12,121 nt of DNA from an uncultured Lachnospiraceae bacterium (GCA_902783935.1 CACZTA010000179.1:1-12121), one strand, 5' to 3'; positions 1 to 7,427 are shown, counted from the stretch's first letter. Made by a program: numbers and translations. The notes: generated by a model from the letters alone, not told the origin.

Positions 1-321
1 GAAGGTCTGAAAAAGCTTAAAAATGCAGCCATCGATGACTCTGTCCTGAAACTGAAAGGACTGGAAGCCCTGAAGAATGTCGCGGACGGGCGTGCCACCA
101 AGATCTACATGCCCAGCGACCTGACATCCGTCGTGACATCGCTCGGACTGGCAGGGGAAGCGCTCGGTATCGGCGATGCGACGCCTGTCGACAAGACGCC
201 GAAGACGGAGACGATTGTGGAAGAAGATCCGTGCTGCGACGACAACGGCCCGGGCGGAAAGGAAGCGTCCCTGACATCTTCCCTGATTCACGCTGACATT
301 GAATCACACACCGGCTTTTAA
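1..321 (+). CDS. SPFH/Band-7 domain protein, C-terminal fragment (5' end outside window)
   Basis: The reading frame is open from base 1 and ends at TAA 319-321, giving the last 106 residues of a longer protein. The start reads as EGLKKLKNA, followed by LKGLEALKNVADGRATKIYM and PSDL. This matches the coiled-coil end of bacterial SPFH (stomatin/prohibitin/flotillin, Band 7) proteins, where a leucine-rich helix is followed by an 'ADG.ATKI.(I/V)PS' motif. Family members are membrane-associated scaffolds that form oligomeric rings and influence membrane proteases and lipid domains; the specific role here is unknown. After the motif there is a low-complexity tail with a vicinal cysteine pair in an acidic stretch (EEDPCCDD), which I do not recognise as part of the family core. 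An ATG at 109 lies inside the conserved motif, so it is not the true start. The family call rests on motif memory only. Confidence 0.7.
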   Translation, partial: EGLKKLKNAAIDDSVLKLKGLEALKNVADGRATKIYMPSDLTSVVTSLGLAGEALGIGDATPVDKTPKTETIVEEDPCCDDNGPGGKEASLTSSLIHADIESHTGF

Positions 322-378
322 CCGGATTCCGTGACGACGGAGGCAGCACCCGCTATGCCGGGATCATTATGCAAAGGA

Positions 379-414
379 GAGGGAACAAGGTATCAGAGGG
401 TACTTTGTTCCCTT
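379..414 (+). terminator. Hairpin terminator after the SPFH gene
   Basis: The arms GGGAACAAGGTA (381-392) and TACTTTGTTCCC (401-412) pair over 12 positions with one G-U wobble and an 8-base loop, and one or two further pairs extend the base. The downstream tract is TTCTTAATT rather than a long T run, so it is a moderate intrinsic terminator. It separates the SPFH gene from the promoter that follows. Confidence 0.7.
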
Positions 415-453
415 CTTAATTGTGAAGAATCTGTAATTCCGGGGGCTCTGTCC

Positions 454-482
454 TTGAATTTCGGCCACGGATAGTGCATAAT
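454..482 (+). promoter_or_regulatory. Sigma-A type promoter for the aminopeptidase operon
   Basis: A -35 box TTGAAT (454-459) is separated by exactly 17 bases from a -10 box CATAAT (477-482). Transcription would begin near 489, leaving a leader of about 77 bases before the ATG at 566. It lies just downstream of a terminator and upstream of a three-gene run, which fits an operon promoter. Confidence 0.65.
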
Positions 483-496
483 TTATAGACGCGAAT

Positions 497-527
497 GCAC
501 ATTATTGTAAACAAACCTGTAATGTGC
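497..527 (+). repeat. 8-bp perfect inverted repeat in the aminopeptidase leader
   Basis: GCACATTA (497-504) is the exact reverse complement of TAATGTGC (520-527), with a 15-base spacer. It begins about 8 bases after the predicted transcription start, so it could be a 5' mRNA stem-loop or a dyad operator for a repressor. No known regulator motif is recognised. Confidence 0.5.
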
Positions 528-551
528 GTACGGAGATCAAGATTGAACATC

Positions 552-560
552 AGGAGAAGG
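552..560 (+). promoter_or_regulatory. Ribosome binding site that fixes the aminopeptidase start
   Basis: The purine stretch AGGAGAAGG lies 5-9 bases before ATG 566. The in-frame upstream GTG at 524 has no such sequence and overlaps the leader inverted repeat, so 566 is preferred. Confidence 0.7.
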
Positions 561-565
561 ACTTC

Positions 566-2005
566 ATGAACAGAATAAATGTCTGGAATACGTATGATCT
601 GGAGATGCAGAAAAAATGTGATGAATTCGCCGCTTCCTATATGGATTTCCTGAACAGCGGAAAAACAGAGCGCGAATGTGTTGACCAGATTGTCAGAATT
701 GCGGAAGAAAACGGATACAGGGAACTGAACGAACTGATTACATCAGGTGAAAAGCTTAAAGAAGGCGACCGCGTTTATTGCATCTGGATGAATAAATCCG
801 CGGTCCTTTTCCGGATCGGAAAGCTTCCGATGAGCAGCGGGCTGAATATCCTTGGAGCGCACATCGATTCACCGCGCCTCGATGTCAAACAGAACCCGCT
901 TTATGAAGACGGGGGGTTCGCTTATCTTGACACACATTATTACGGCGGCATAAAGAAGTATCATTACGTTGCACAGCCGCTGGCGATTCATGGTGTCGTC
1001 GTGAAAAAAGACGGGGAGACAGTTGAGTTTTCCGTCGGGGAAGATGAGGATGACCCGGTCTTTTTTGTTTCTGATATACTGATTCATCTGTCGCAGGAAC
1101 AGATGAAAAAAACAGCGGCTGAAGTAGTGACGGGAGAGAATCTGGATCTGACAATTGCTTCGAGCCCGGTACGCATCACGGCTGACTCAAAGGCAGGGAG
1201 CCGTGATAAGAAGGCTTCTGAAGCGGATGATGTGAAGAAAGCGGTTCTTCAGCTGCTGCTCGAACAGTACGGGATTGAAGAGGAGGACTTTGAGTCGGCC
1301 GAACTTGAAATCGTCCCTGCAGGGAAAGCGAGGGAAGCCGGTTTTGACCGCAGCATGATCCTGGCCTACGGACAGGACGACAGAGTCTGTGCGTATCCGT
1401 CCCTCATGGCCATGGTGGACGCGGAAGCACCTGAAAGAACCACGTGCTGCCTGCTGGTTGACAAAGAAGAGATCGGTTCTGTGGGGGCCACCGGGATGCA
1501 GTCGCATTTCTTTGAAAATGCCCTGGCGGAAGTCATGAACCTGACGGGCGGATACTCGGAACTGGAACTCAGGCGCGCACTGTCCAACAGCTGCATGCTG
1601 TCATCGGATGTCAGCGCAGCATATGATCCGCTCTACGCGTCCTGTTTTGAAAAGAAAAACGCAGCATTCATGGGCGAGGGGATGGTCTTTAACAAATTCA
1701 CCGGAGCCCGCGGAAAATCAGGATCAAACGACAGCAATGCGGAATATATCGCACACTTAAGGAAACTCTATTCGGAAGCGGATATCCGCACGCAGACAGC
1801 GGAACTCGGAAAAGTAGATGTCGGGGGAGGCGGAACAATCGCTTATATCCTGGCACTGTACGGCATGAATGTCATAGACAGCGGAGTGGCTGTCCTGAAT
1901 ATGCATGCACCTTATGAAGCAGCCAGCAAAGCCGATATATATGAAGCCTACAGAGCCTACCGCGTTTTCCTCGAGAAAGCAGATTTCTGCAATATAAAGG
2001 TCTAA
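566..2005 (+). CDS. apeA: M18 family aminopeptidase (aspartyl-aminopeptidase type)
   Basis: This encodes a 479-residue cytosolic dinuclear zinc aminopeptidase that removes N-terminal residues (acidic ones in characterised relatives) from peptides. The M18 signature is complete from start to end. GAHIDSPRLD carries the first metal-ligand histidine (H99), GQDDRV the bridging aspartate (D271 or D272), DKEEIGS the general base and ligand glutamates (E301, E302), SSDVSAA an aspartate (D348) and NMHAPYE the final histidine (H447). The order, spacing and length fit the family. There is no signal peptide or membrane segment, as expected. ATG 566 is chosen because AGGAGAAGG sits just before it and family proteins start near this point. 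It is the first gene of a run in which the next gene begins 8 bases after its stop. The symbol follows the clostridial 'M18 aminopeptidase 1' naming and is less certain than the family. Confidence 0.93.
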   Translation: MNRINVWNTYDLEMQKKCDEFAASYMDFLNSGKTERECVDQIVRIAEENGYRELNELITSGEKLKEGDRVYCIWMNKSAVLFRIGKLPMSSGLNILGAHIDSPRLDVKQNPLYEDGGFAYLDTHYYGGIKKYHYVAQPLAIHGVVVKKDGETVEFSVGEDEDDPVFFVSDILIHLSQEQMKKTAAEVVTGENLDLTIASSPVRITADSKAGSRDKKASEADDVKKAVLQLLLEQYGIEEEDFESAELEIVPAGKAREAGFDRSMILAYGQDDRVCAYPSLMAMVDAEAPERTTCCLLVDKEEIGSVGATGMQSHFFENALAEVMNLTGGYSELELRRALSNSCMLSSDVSAAYDPLYASCFEKKNAAFMGEGMVFNKFTGARGKSGSNDSNAEYIAHLRKLYSEADIRTQTAELGKVDVGGGGTIAYILALYGMNVIDSGVAVLNMHAPYEAASKADIYEAYRAYRVFLEKADFCNIKV

Positions 2006-2013
2006 CGGGATCA

Positions 2014-3252
2014 ATGAAGATATTTGAAGATAATTATGAAACACCTGATACGGAAGAGACTTCCGGAAATCCGTCCGAAGCAGCGGAAACCGCAGCAGAG
2101 ACGGCAGTGGAGATGACCGAGGGGACAGTCGTTACCGGATCCGTTGATGATGAGGAGGAAGAGGAAGAAGCTTCAGCTCCGGCGCCCGATTATGATTATC
2201 ATGACGCCATCATCCAGATCGAGATGCTGTTTCAGAGCCATATCCTGTCATTCGGATATAAGGAATATTCACTTGAGACATTTGCGGACAGGCGGTATTT
2301 CCAGGAATGGGCTGCCCGCGAAGGCTGCAGTGATACGGATGAGATGAGGGCCGGCCTGAATATTGACGGAATCTTAAGAAGCAGCGATCCGTCTGAATCA
2401 GAAGTGCTGACGTACCTCCAGTATACGCTGAATATTGCGGAATTGTGCAGACGAAGCTATAACAGGGAAGAAGTCCAGGGATATGATTTCGATATCCGCA
2501 ATTATACGGAACTTCTTTCCAGGATCAGGGCGCTTCTCAGGCAGCTCCGTTTTGATGTGCGCTATGTGCCGGATAAGGAGTTTATCTATATCGTACCTCA
2601 CGATCCGGCAGCGGAAGCCGCTTCCGAAAATGACGCTGATCCGCTTTCCAGGGATATTACACAGTACCGGAGCACTTCCGCGATCGGCCAGCTCGACCTG
2701 AAGCGAGGCCTTCTGGCGGATATGGGCAGGCGGATAGAAGCTTATCCCGACAATCTCACGAGAGAGCATGCGGCGCTGTTCAGCCGGATCGAATTCATGC
2801 TCGGCAACATGAATATCCGCAATAATAACATCAGCGGAGAAGACCGCGTTGAGCGGGTTGCCGCCATGAGTCCGGAGGAAATGGAGCACTGGTATGACGA
2901 GACGTACCAGCTTCTCCTTCTGCGCATTCTGGAACACCGGAATGTCAGCCGGATGGAGGAGATTGACGCGATTGCGGAAGAGTGCGGCGTGGATATATCC
3001 GCCATCTCTGAAGAAGAGATCGCGAGCCTCCTCAATGGGGAGCTTCCCCCGGACAATCCCGATGAAGTGAAATCTGTTCCGGAAGTACAGGAAAGGAATA
3101 GAAAACAGGAGGAAGTCCTTCCTGAAGAAAAGGATAAAAACACGGAAAAACCAAAGCAGGCGACCGGTAAAGTGATCCTTGCGATCGTGATTGCTGATAT
3201 CCTTTTTGTGCTTTTTATTTTATGCTGGATCTTCCTGTGGAACGGGGTATAA
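2014..3252 (+). CDS. Unrecognised acidic protein with C-terminal membrane anchor
   Basis: I do not recognise the family of this 412-residue protein. The first 62 residues are low-complexity and acidic, including a run of glutamates at about 47-52 and several EAAET-like repeats. Residues about 62-345 look like a mostly helical globular domain, with a segment of alternating strand character near 179-196 (LRFDVRYV, then EFIYIVP). Notable positions are SAIGQLDLK (222-230) and the Asn-rich NMNIRNNN (265-272). Residues about 345-383 form a charged linker. One hydrophobic helix (about 386-409) ends three residues before the stop, and there is no signal peptide. This is a tail-anchored layout that places the bulk of the protein in the cytoplasm. 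The start is 8 bases after the aminopeptidase stop with only a weak AAAGG (1996-2000) inside that gene, suggesting translational coupling. Six bases separate its stop from yfhO. Function is unknown; position suggests a link to the membrane protein that follows. Confidence 0.85.
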   Translation: MKIFEDNYETPDTEETSGNPSEAAETAAETAVEMTEGTVVTGSVDDEEEEEEASAPAPDYDYHDAIIQIEMLFQSHILSFGYKEYSLETFADRRYFQEWAAREGCSDTDEMRAGLNIDGILRSSDPSESEVLTYLQYTLNIAELCRRSYNREEVQGYDFDIRNYTELLSRIRALLRQLRFDVRYVPDKEFIYIVPHDPAAEAASENDADPLSRDITQYRSTSAIGQLDLKRGLLADMGRRIEAYPDNLTREHAALFSRIEFMLGNMNIRNNNISGEDRVERVAAMSPEEMEHWYDETYQLLLLRILEHRNVSRMEEIDAIAEECGVDISAISEEEIASLLNGELPPDNPDEVKSVPEVQERNRKQEEVLPEEKDKNTEKPKQATGKVILAIVIADILFVLFILCWIFLWNGV

Positions 3253-3258
3253 ACCGAA

Positions 3259-5559
3259 ATGCTTTCAAAAATAAAAAAGAATTATGCACTGTATGCGTTC
3301 CTGATAAACCTGGCGGCAGGCATTATTGCATTTTCAGGATTTATTATCCATGACAGAGGTTTGTTTTCGATCGCGGGAGATTACAATGTCCAGCAGATCC
3401 CGTTTGCCATGTACGCCAATAATGCCATAAAATCGGGCAATATTGTGTGGGACTGGTCACTCGATCTCGGCTCGAATTTTATCGGCGGGATGACGTTTTA
3501 TGTGCTCGGGAATCCTTCTTTCTGGCTGTCACTGCTTTTTCCCGCAGATGCATTTATCTATATAGCGGGATGGATCTATGTATTAAAATATGCTTTCGCC
3601 GGCCTTACTGCCTTTCTGTGGATCAGCAGATTTGTGAAAAAACCGGAAAACGCGGTGACGGCATCTGTCCTCTATGCGTTTTCGGGATTTATGAACGAAG
3701 ACCTTCTGTTTTATCATTTTCATGATGTTGCACTACTGTTTCCGCTTCTTCTGCTGACATTTGACTGGCTGATGGAAGAACACAGGCACGGGCCGTTCAT
3801 CTTTGCCGTGACGGTCAATGTACTGGTGAATTATTTCTTTTTCCCGGGAGAAGTCTATTTTCTTGCGGCTTATTTCATTCTCCGCTATGTCGTTGACGGA
3901 GGGAGGAAGATGTGGAGACGTCTTCCGGAAGTTTTTGCCGAAGGAATCCTCGGCTGCCTTCTCGGGATGATCCTGCTGCTGCCTGCAGCGATATTTGTCG
4001 TACAGAATCCGCGGGTGAAATTTGATTATGTCGGAAGCAATTCACTGGTTTTCGGGGCGGACCGCTATCTGTTTATCCTGAAATCCATGATTTTTCCGGG
4101 AGAAGTCATGTCTGACCACAGTGCCGTGATTAACAGGAATTTCGCGTCCTGTGCGGCTTACCTGCCGATGATCGGCATGGTTCTCGTGATTGCCTTTCTC
4201 TCCATGAACAGGAAACACTGGATAACGAGGATGCTGAAATGGTGCCTCGTAATGGCAGTTGTCCCGATTCTGAATGCGTCGTTTTCCTTATTTGCCGGAC
4301 TGTACCACAGATGGTATTACATGTGCGTCCTTCTTTTTGCCCTGTGCAGCGCACTGGTCCTTGAACAGCTCCAGGGTGAGGAACGGATCTGGGAGTCACC
4401 GACGCCTTCCGAAAAAGCGGTAAACAAAGGGACTCTGATCTGGCTCCTGATCACGGCCGGCTTTATCATGTTCCTCCTGTTCGTACCGTGGTCCTCTTCT
4501 GAAAAAAGCAAGATTTTCCGCCCGGATCTTTTTTATGCGTGGTCTGTGGTATCCTCTGCGGGGACACTTGCCACCTGGGTGATCCTGACGAAGTTCAAAA
4601 AGTGGCGCAGGGAGATTCTGACTGCCGGAATTCTTATGTTTGCGGTCGGGACAACGATTACAACGATTCACCTTTATCATGTCGCCAACGGGGAAGATGC
4701 CGTTCACCTGCAGGACAGGCTTGTCACTTCAAAAGATTTCGGAATTGAGACGACAGCGTACAGGTATTCAAATAATGACAATCCCGAGACGCTGACACAC
4801 GGTTATTCTACAAGGGCAAATTTCTGCAGCACGGTGTCGGGATCTATCTTTCGTTTTTATCAGACGCTCGGACTGAAGAGAGAAGTCAAGTCCCCGGATC
4901 CTCCGGACGGGCTTCTGAACCTGATTTCCGCAAGATATACCTATGAGACGAAAGAAAAAAGTGATGCGGGAAAGCTGGTAAAGACGGTCAAAGGAAAATA
5001 TAAAACATATTATATTTATGAAGATGAGTCGGTTCCGCCGATCGGTTTCACGTATGAGACATATATGCCTTTTTCCGTGTTTGAAAAGACCGCGGATGAA
5101 AAGAAAGCCATCCTCATGCTGAAAACGCTTGTCATTCCGGATGAGGAAGAAGAGACGGTCGGGAAAATACTGAGAAAATATGACGAGGGCCGGGACGGGG
5201 AGCCTAAATCGTCGGATATCAGTAAAATCAGCAGCGCCCACATAAGTGAGAGCTCCCGGAATGTGAGAAGGACGACATCTGACTATGTGTCAGATATTCA
5301 CTGTGAAAAGGATTGCTACGCTTTCTTTTCCATTCCGAATGACAGCGGCTGGTCCTGTCATGTCGACGGAACCGCGGAGGAAATCCTGGATATTAACGGA
5401 TTTATGGCTGTCCGGCTGCATGCCGGGGATAATACGGTCCACTTCCATTATAAGGTGCCGGGGCTTTCGGCCGGAGTTGTCATCAGCCTGGTTTCCCTCG
5501 CGGCAAGCATCCTCTGGATCCTGTTTTTCCGGAGGGAGCGCAGAAGAAAAAAGGCTTAA
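3259..5559 (+). CDS. yfhO: YfhO family polytopic membrane protein (GT-C-like)
   Basis: This is a 766-residue membrane protein. About a dozen hydrophobic helices occupy residues 10 to about 470. A large extracytoplasmic-type domain follows (about 475-735), then one last helix (about 736-757) and a basic tail (RRERRRKK). Near the N-terminus, after helix 1, is AGDYNVQQIPF with an acidic residue at D41 in the first outer loop, then the WDWSLDLGSNF and YVLGNPSFW segments typical of the YfhO family. These proteins resemble GT-C glycosyltransferases that use lipid-linked sugars. The Bacillus and Listeria relatives act in glycosylation of lipoteichoic acid or other wall polymers. A sugar-transfer role here is inferred from the family; the acceptor is unknown. 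The start lies 6 bases after the previous stop with only a weak ribosome binding site, so coupled translation is likely. Its stop codon overlaps that of a small minus-strand gene. Confidence 0.88.
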   Translation: MLSKIKKNYALYAFLINLAAGIIAFSGFIIHDRGLFSIAGDYNVQQIPFAMYANNAIKSGNIVWDWSLDLGSNFIGGMTFYVLGNPSFWLSLLFPADAFIYIAGWIYVLKYAFAGLTAFLWISRFVKKPENAVTASVLYAFSGFMNEDLLFYHFHDVALLFPLLLLTFDWLMEEHRHGPFIFAVTVNVLVNYFFFPGEVYFLAAYFILRYVVDGGRKMWRRLPEVFAEGILGCLLGMILLLPAAIFVVQNPRVKFDYVGSNSLVFGADRYLFILKSMIFPGEVMSDHSAVINRNFASCAAYLPMIGMVLVIAFLSMNRKHWITRMLKWCLVMAVVPILNASFSLFAGLYHRWYYMCVLLFALCSALVLEQLQGEERIWESPTPSEKAVNKGTLIWLLITAGFIMFLLFVPWSSSEKSKIFRPDLFYAWSVVSSAGTLATWVILTKFKKWRREILTAGILMFAVGTTITTIHLYHVANGEDAVHLQDRLVTSKDFGIETTAYRYSNNDNPETLTHGYSTRANFCSTVSGSIFRFYQTLGLKREVKSPDPPDGLLNLISARYTYETKEKSDAGKLVKTVKGKYKTYYIYEDESVPPIGFTYETYMPFSVFEKTADEKKAILMLKTLVIPDEEEETVGKILRKYDEGRDGEPKSSDISKISSAHISESSRNVRRTTSDYVSDIHCEKDCYAFFSIPNDSGWSCHVDGTAEEILDINGFMAVRLHAGDNTVHFHYKVPGLSAGVVISLVSLAASILWILFFRRERRRKKA

Positions 5560-5587
5560 TGCCGGTTATTTCTTGCTTCGGCGGCAT
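5547..5587 (-). terminator. Weak candidate terminator for the small membrane gene
   Basis: Read on the minus strand, arms ATGCCG and CGGCAT (plus-strand 5582-5587 and 5559-5564) form a 6-bp stem with a 17-base loop, followed six bases later by a run of six T (plus-strand A run 5547-5552). The stem overlaps the end of the small gene and the T run lies within the yfhO coding sequence. The long loop and the gap before the T run make this tentative. Confidence 0.3.
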
Positions 5588-5690
5588 CGCGGATCATACT
5601 GGCGGCAACCAGCAGCATCATGAAAATGAGTGCGGTCATGCCGAGGATGATATCCTGCTGGGACGTTTTTTTTCTGGAAAACGGAAACAT
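5556..5690 (-). CDS. Small single-pass membrane protein, 44 residues
   Basis: On the minus strand an ATG at 5690 opens a frame ending with TAA at 5558-5556. The product begins MFPFSRKKTSQQD, continues with a hydrophobic helix (about residues 13-33, LGMTALIFMMLLVAAS) and ends in a charged tail rich in Arg, Ala and Asn. Support for a real gene is an AAAGGAGA ribosome binding site (AGGAG complement at 5699-5703) eight bases from the ATG, a hydrophobic pattern with an N-terminal basic patch, and the fact that it fills most of an otherwise empty 227-base gap. It points toward yfhO and away from the ABC-F gene. I recognise no family. It is short enough for automatic callers to miss. Confidence 0.65.
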   Translation of the reverse strand: MFPFSRKKTSQQDIILGMTALIFMMLLVAASMIRDAAEARNNRH

Positions 5691-5695
5691 TATTA

Positions 5696-5752
5696 TTTCT
5701 CCTTTCAGACCCTGTGGTGTTTATTACCTGTATTGTACGCCTGAAGGAGAAA
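5696..5752. repeat. Imperfect inverted repeat in the divergent intergenic region
   Basis: TTTCTCCTTTCAG (5696-5708) pairs with CTGAAGGAGAAA (5741-5752) over 12 bases with one bulged base and a 32-base loop. The left arm is the complement of the ribosome binding site of the small minus-strand gene. The structure could mask that site in a longer minus-strand transcript, or act in a plus-strand read-through leader of the ABC-F gene. It may also be a chance pairing of purine-rich sequence. Confidence 0.4.
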
Positions 5753-5760
5753 AAAATCAC
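5732..5760 (-). promoter_or_regulatory. Possible promoter for the small minus-strand gene
   Basis: On the minus strand a -10 box TACAAT (5737-5732) lies 17 bases downstream of GTGATT (5760-5755), which keeps only the TGA core of a -35 box. The predicted start near 5725 would leave a leader of about 35 bases containing the AAAGGAGA ribosome binding site. The -10 bases also read TATTGT on the plus strand, so they might serve the ABC-F gene too, but no matching plus-strand -35 box is seen. Confidence 0.4.
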
Positions 5761-5786
5761 GGATTTATTACAGTAAAGGAGTTTCT

Positions 5787-7427
5787 ATGATCGAAGCTGT
5801 CAATGTCACGTACCGCGTGGGCAAAAAAGCGCTTTTTGAGGATGTCAATATAAAATTTACCGAAGGGAACTGCTACGGCCTGATCGGAGCCAACGGCGCC
5901 GGAAAATCCACGTTCCTGAAAATTCTTTCGGGACAGCTGGAAACTACCAGCGGTACTGTTGTCGTCACGCCCGGTGACCGCATCTCCTTTCTTGAACAGG
6001 ATCATTTCAAATTTGATGATTATGAGGTGCTGGATACGGTCATCCTCGGAAATCCCCGTCTCTATGAGATTATGAAAGAAAAAGAAGCGATCTATATGAA
6101 GGAGGATTTCACGGATGAGGACGGCATCCGCGCGTCGGAACTGGAAGGCGAGTTTGCCGAAATGAACGGATGGGACGCGGAATCGGATGCGGAAGCGCTG
6201 CTGACCGGGCTCGGGATTGAACCCGAACTCCACCACAAGCTGACAGGCGCGCTGGACGGCCCGCAGAAAGTGAAGGTCCTGCTGGCACAGGCCCTGTTCG
6301 GCAATCCGGATATCCTGCTTCTGGATGAGCCGACCAACCACCTTGATCTCGATGCGATCGGTTGGCTGGAAGAATTTCTGATCGGATTTGAGAATACCGT
6401 GATCGTCGTCTCACATGACCGGTATTTCCTCAATAAGGTATGTACCCATACGGCGGATATTGATTACGGAAAAATCAAGCTTTTTGCCGGCAACTATGAT
6501 TTCTGGTTTGAGTCTTCCCAGCTTCTCGTCAGGCAGATGAAGGAACAGAACCGGAAAAAAGAGGAGCAGATCAAGGAACTCAAGGAGTTTATTGCCAGAT
6601 TCTCGGCTAATGCATCCAAATCAAAGCAGGCGACGTCGAGAAAACGGGCGCTTGAAAAAATTGAGCTGACGACGATGGTGCCGTCAAGCCGCAAATATCC
6701 CTATATCGATTTCAGGCCGGACAGGGAAATCGGGAATGATGTGCTGTTTGTTGAACATCTGTCCAAAACCATCGACGGGGAAGTGATCTTCAAAGACCTC
6801 AATTTTATCATCGGGAGAACAGATAAAGTCGCATTTGTCGGCGGGAATGAACGGGCCAAGACGACTCTGTTTGAGATCATTGCCGGCAGGATTGAACCGG
6901 ACGAAGGCTTTTACAAGTGGGGCATTACGACATCCAGGGCTTATTTTCCGAAAGACTACAATGACGAGTTTGATAACGATCTGACGATTGCTGACTGGCT
7001 GACGCAGTATTCGGAGAATAAAGATACGACATATGTCAGAAGCTTCCTCGGCCGCATGCTGTTTGCGGGAGAGGACGGGGTTAAGCGCGTCCGTGTCCTG
7101 TCCGGAGGCGAAAAAGTCCGCTGTATGTTCTCCAAAATGATGATTTCAGGTTCAAATGTCCTTATTTTCGATGAACCGACGAACCATCTTGACATGGAGG
7201 CGATTACAGCGCTCAATAACGGAATGATCAAATTCCCGGGCGTGCTTCTGTTCTCATCAAGGGATCACCAGATTGTGGAGACGACTGCAAACAGAATTAT
7301 GGAATTCCTGCCGGACGGGACCCTGATTGATAAAATCGGAACATATGATGAGTATCTGGCCAGCGATGCGATGGCCAGAAAACGCCAGATTTATGTTGCT
7401 TCTGAGGACGTGGAACAGGATAACTGA
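5787..7427 (+). CDS. ABC-F family ATPase (YbiT/EttA-like), with one degenerate ATP site
   Basis: This 546-residue soluble protein has two ATP-binding domains and no membrane segments, the layout of ABC-F translation factors, which bind the ribosomal E site and affect the P-site tRNA. Domain 1 has Walker A GANGAGKST (34-42), Walker B ILLLDE (176-181) and switch histidine H210, but its signature reads LDGPQ (156-160) instead of LSGGQ. The linker (about 241-315) is long, charged and helical, in the position of the tRNA-interacting motif. Domain 2 has an intact signature LSGGE (438-442) and Walker B VLIFDE (458-463). Its Walker A is GGNERAKTT (352-360), with both later glycines replaced, and the switch histidine is R492. 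AAAGGAG (5775-5781) lies five bases before the ATG. The next gene follows after 15 bases. Antibiotic-resistance ABC-F proteins share this fold, but nothing here shows resistance; a housekeeping translation role is more likely. Confidence 0.9.
   Translation: MIEAVNVTYRVGKKALFEDVNIKFTEGNCYGLIGANGAGKSTFLKILSGQLETTSGTVVVTPGDRISFLEQDHFKFDDYEVLDTVILGNPRLYEIMKEKEAIYMKEDFTDEDGIRASELEGEFAEMNGWDAESDAEALLTGLGIEPELHHKLTGALDGPQKVKVLLAQALFGNPDILLLDEPTNHLDLDAIGWLEEFLIGFENTVIVVSHDRYFLNKVCTHTADIDYGKIKLFAGNYDFWFESSQLLVRQMKEQNRKKEEQIKELKEFIARFSANASKSKQATSRKRALEKIELTTMVPSSRKYPYIDFRPDREIGNDVLFVEHLSKTIDGEVIFKDLNFIIGRTDKVAFVGGNERAKTTLFEIIAGRIEPDEGFYKWGITTSRAYFPKDYNDEFDNDLTIADWLTQYSENKDTTYVRSFLGRMLFAGEDGVKRVRVLSGGEKVRCMFSKMMISGSNVLIFDEPTNHLDMEAITALNNGMIKFPGVLLFSSRDHQIVETTANRIMEFLPDGTLIDKIGTYDEYLASDAMARKRQIYVASEDVEQDN

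Noticed and set aside
301..337. CCGG-CCGG hairpin overlapping the SPFH stop codon
   Set aside because: The stem is only 4 bp plus a bulged extension and has no T tract; the hairpin at 379-414 is a far better terminator.
524..565. In-frame upstream GTG start for the aminopeptidase at 524
   Set aside because: It has no ribosome binding site, overlaps the leader inverted repeat and adds residues outside the family; ATG 566 has AGGAGAAGG in place.
2398..2937. Long open frame antisense to the tail-anchored protein gene
   Set aside because: It has no convincing ribosome binding site and its composition follows the codon structure of the real plus-strand gene.
5757..6341. 194-codon minus-strand frame antisense to the ABC-F gene
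   Set aside because: It is a mirror of a well-conserved ATPase domain, with no family resemblance or start signals of its own.
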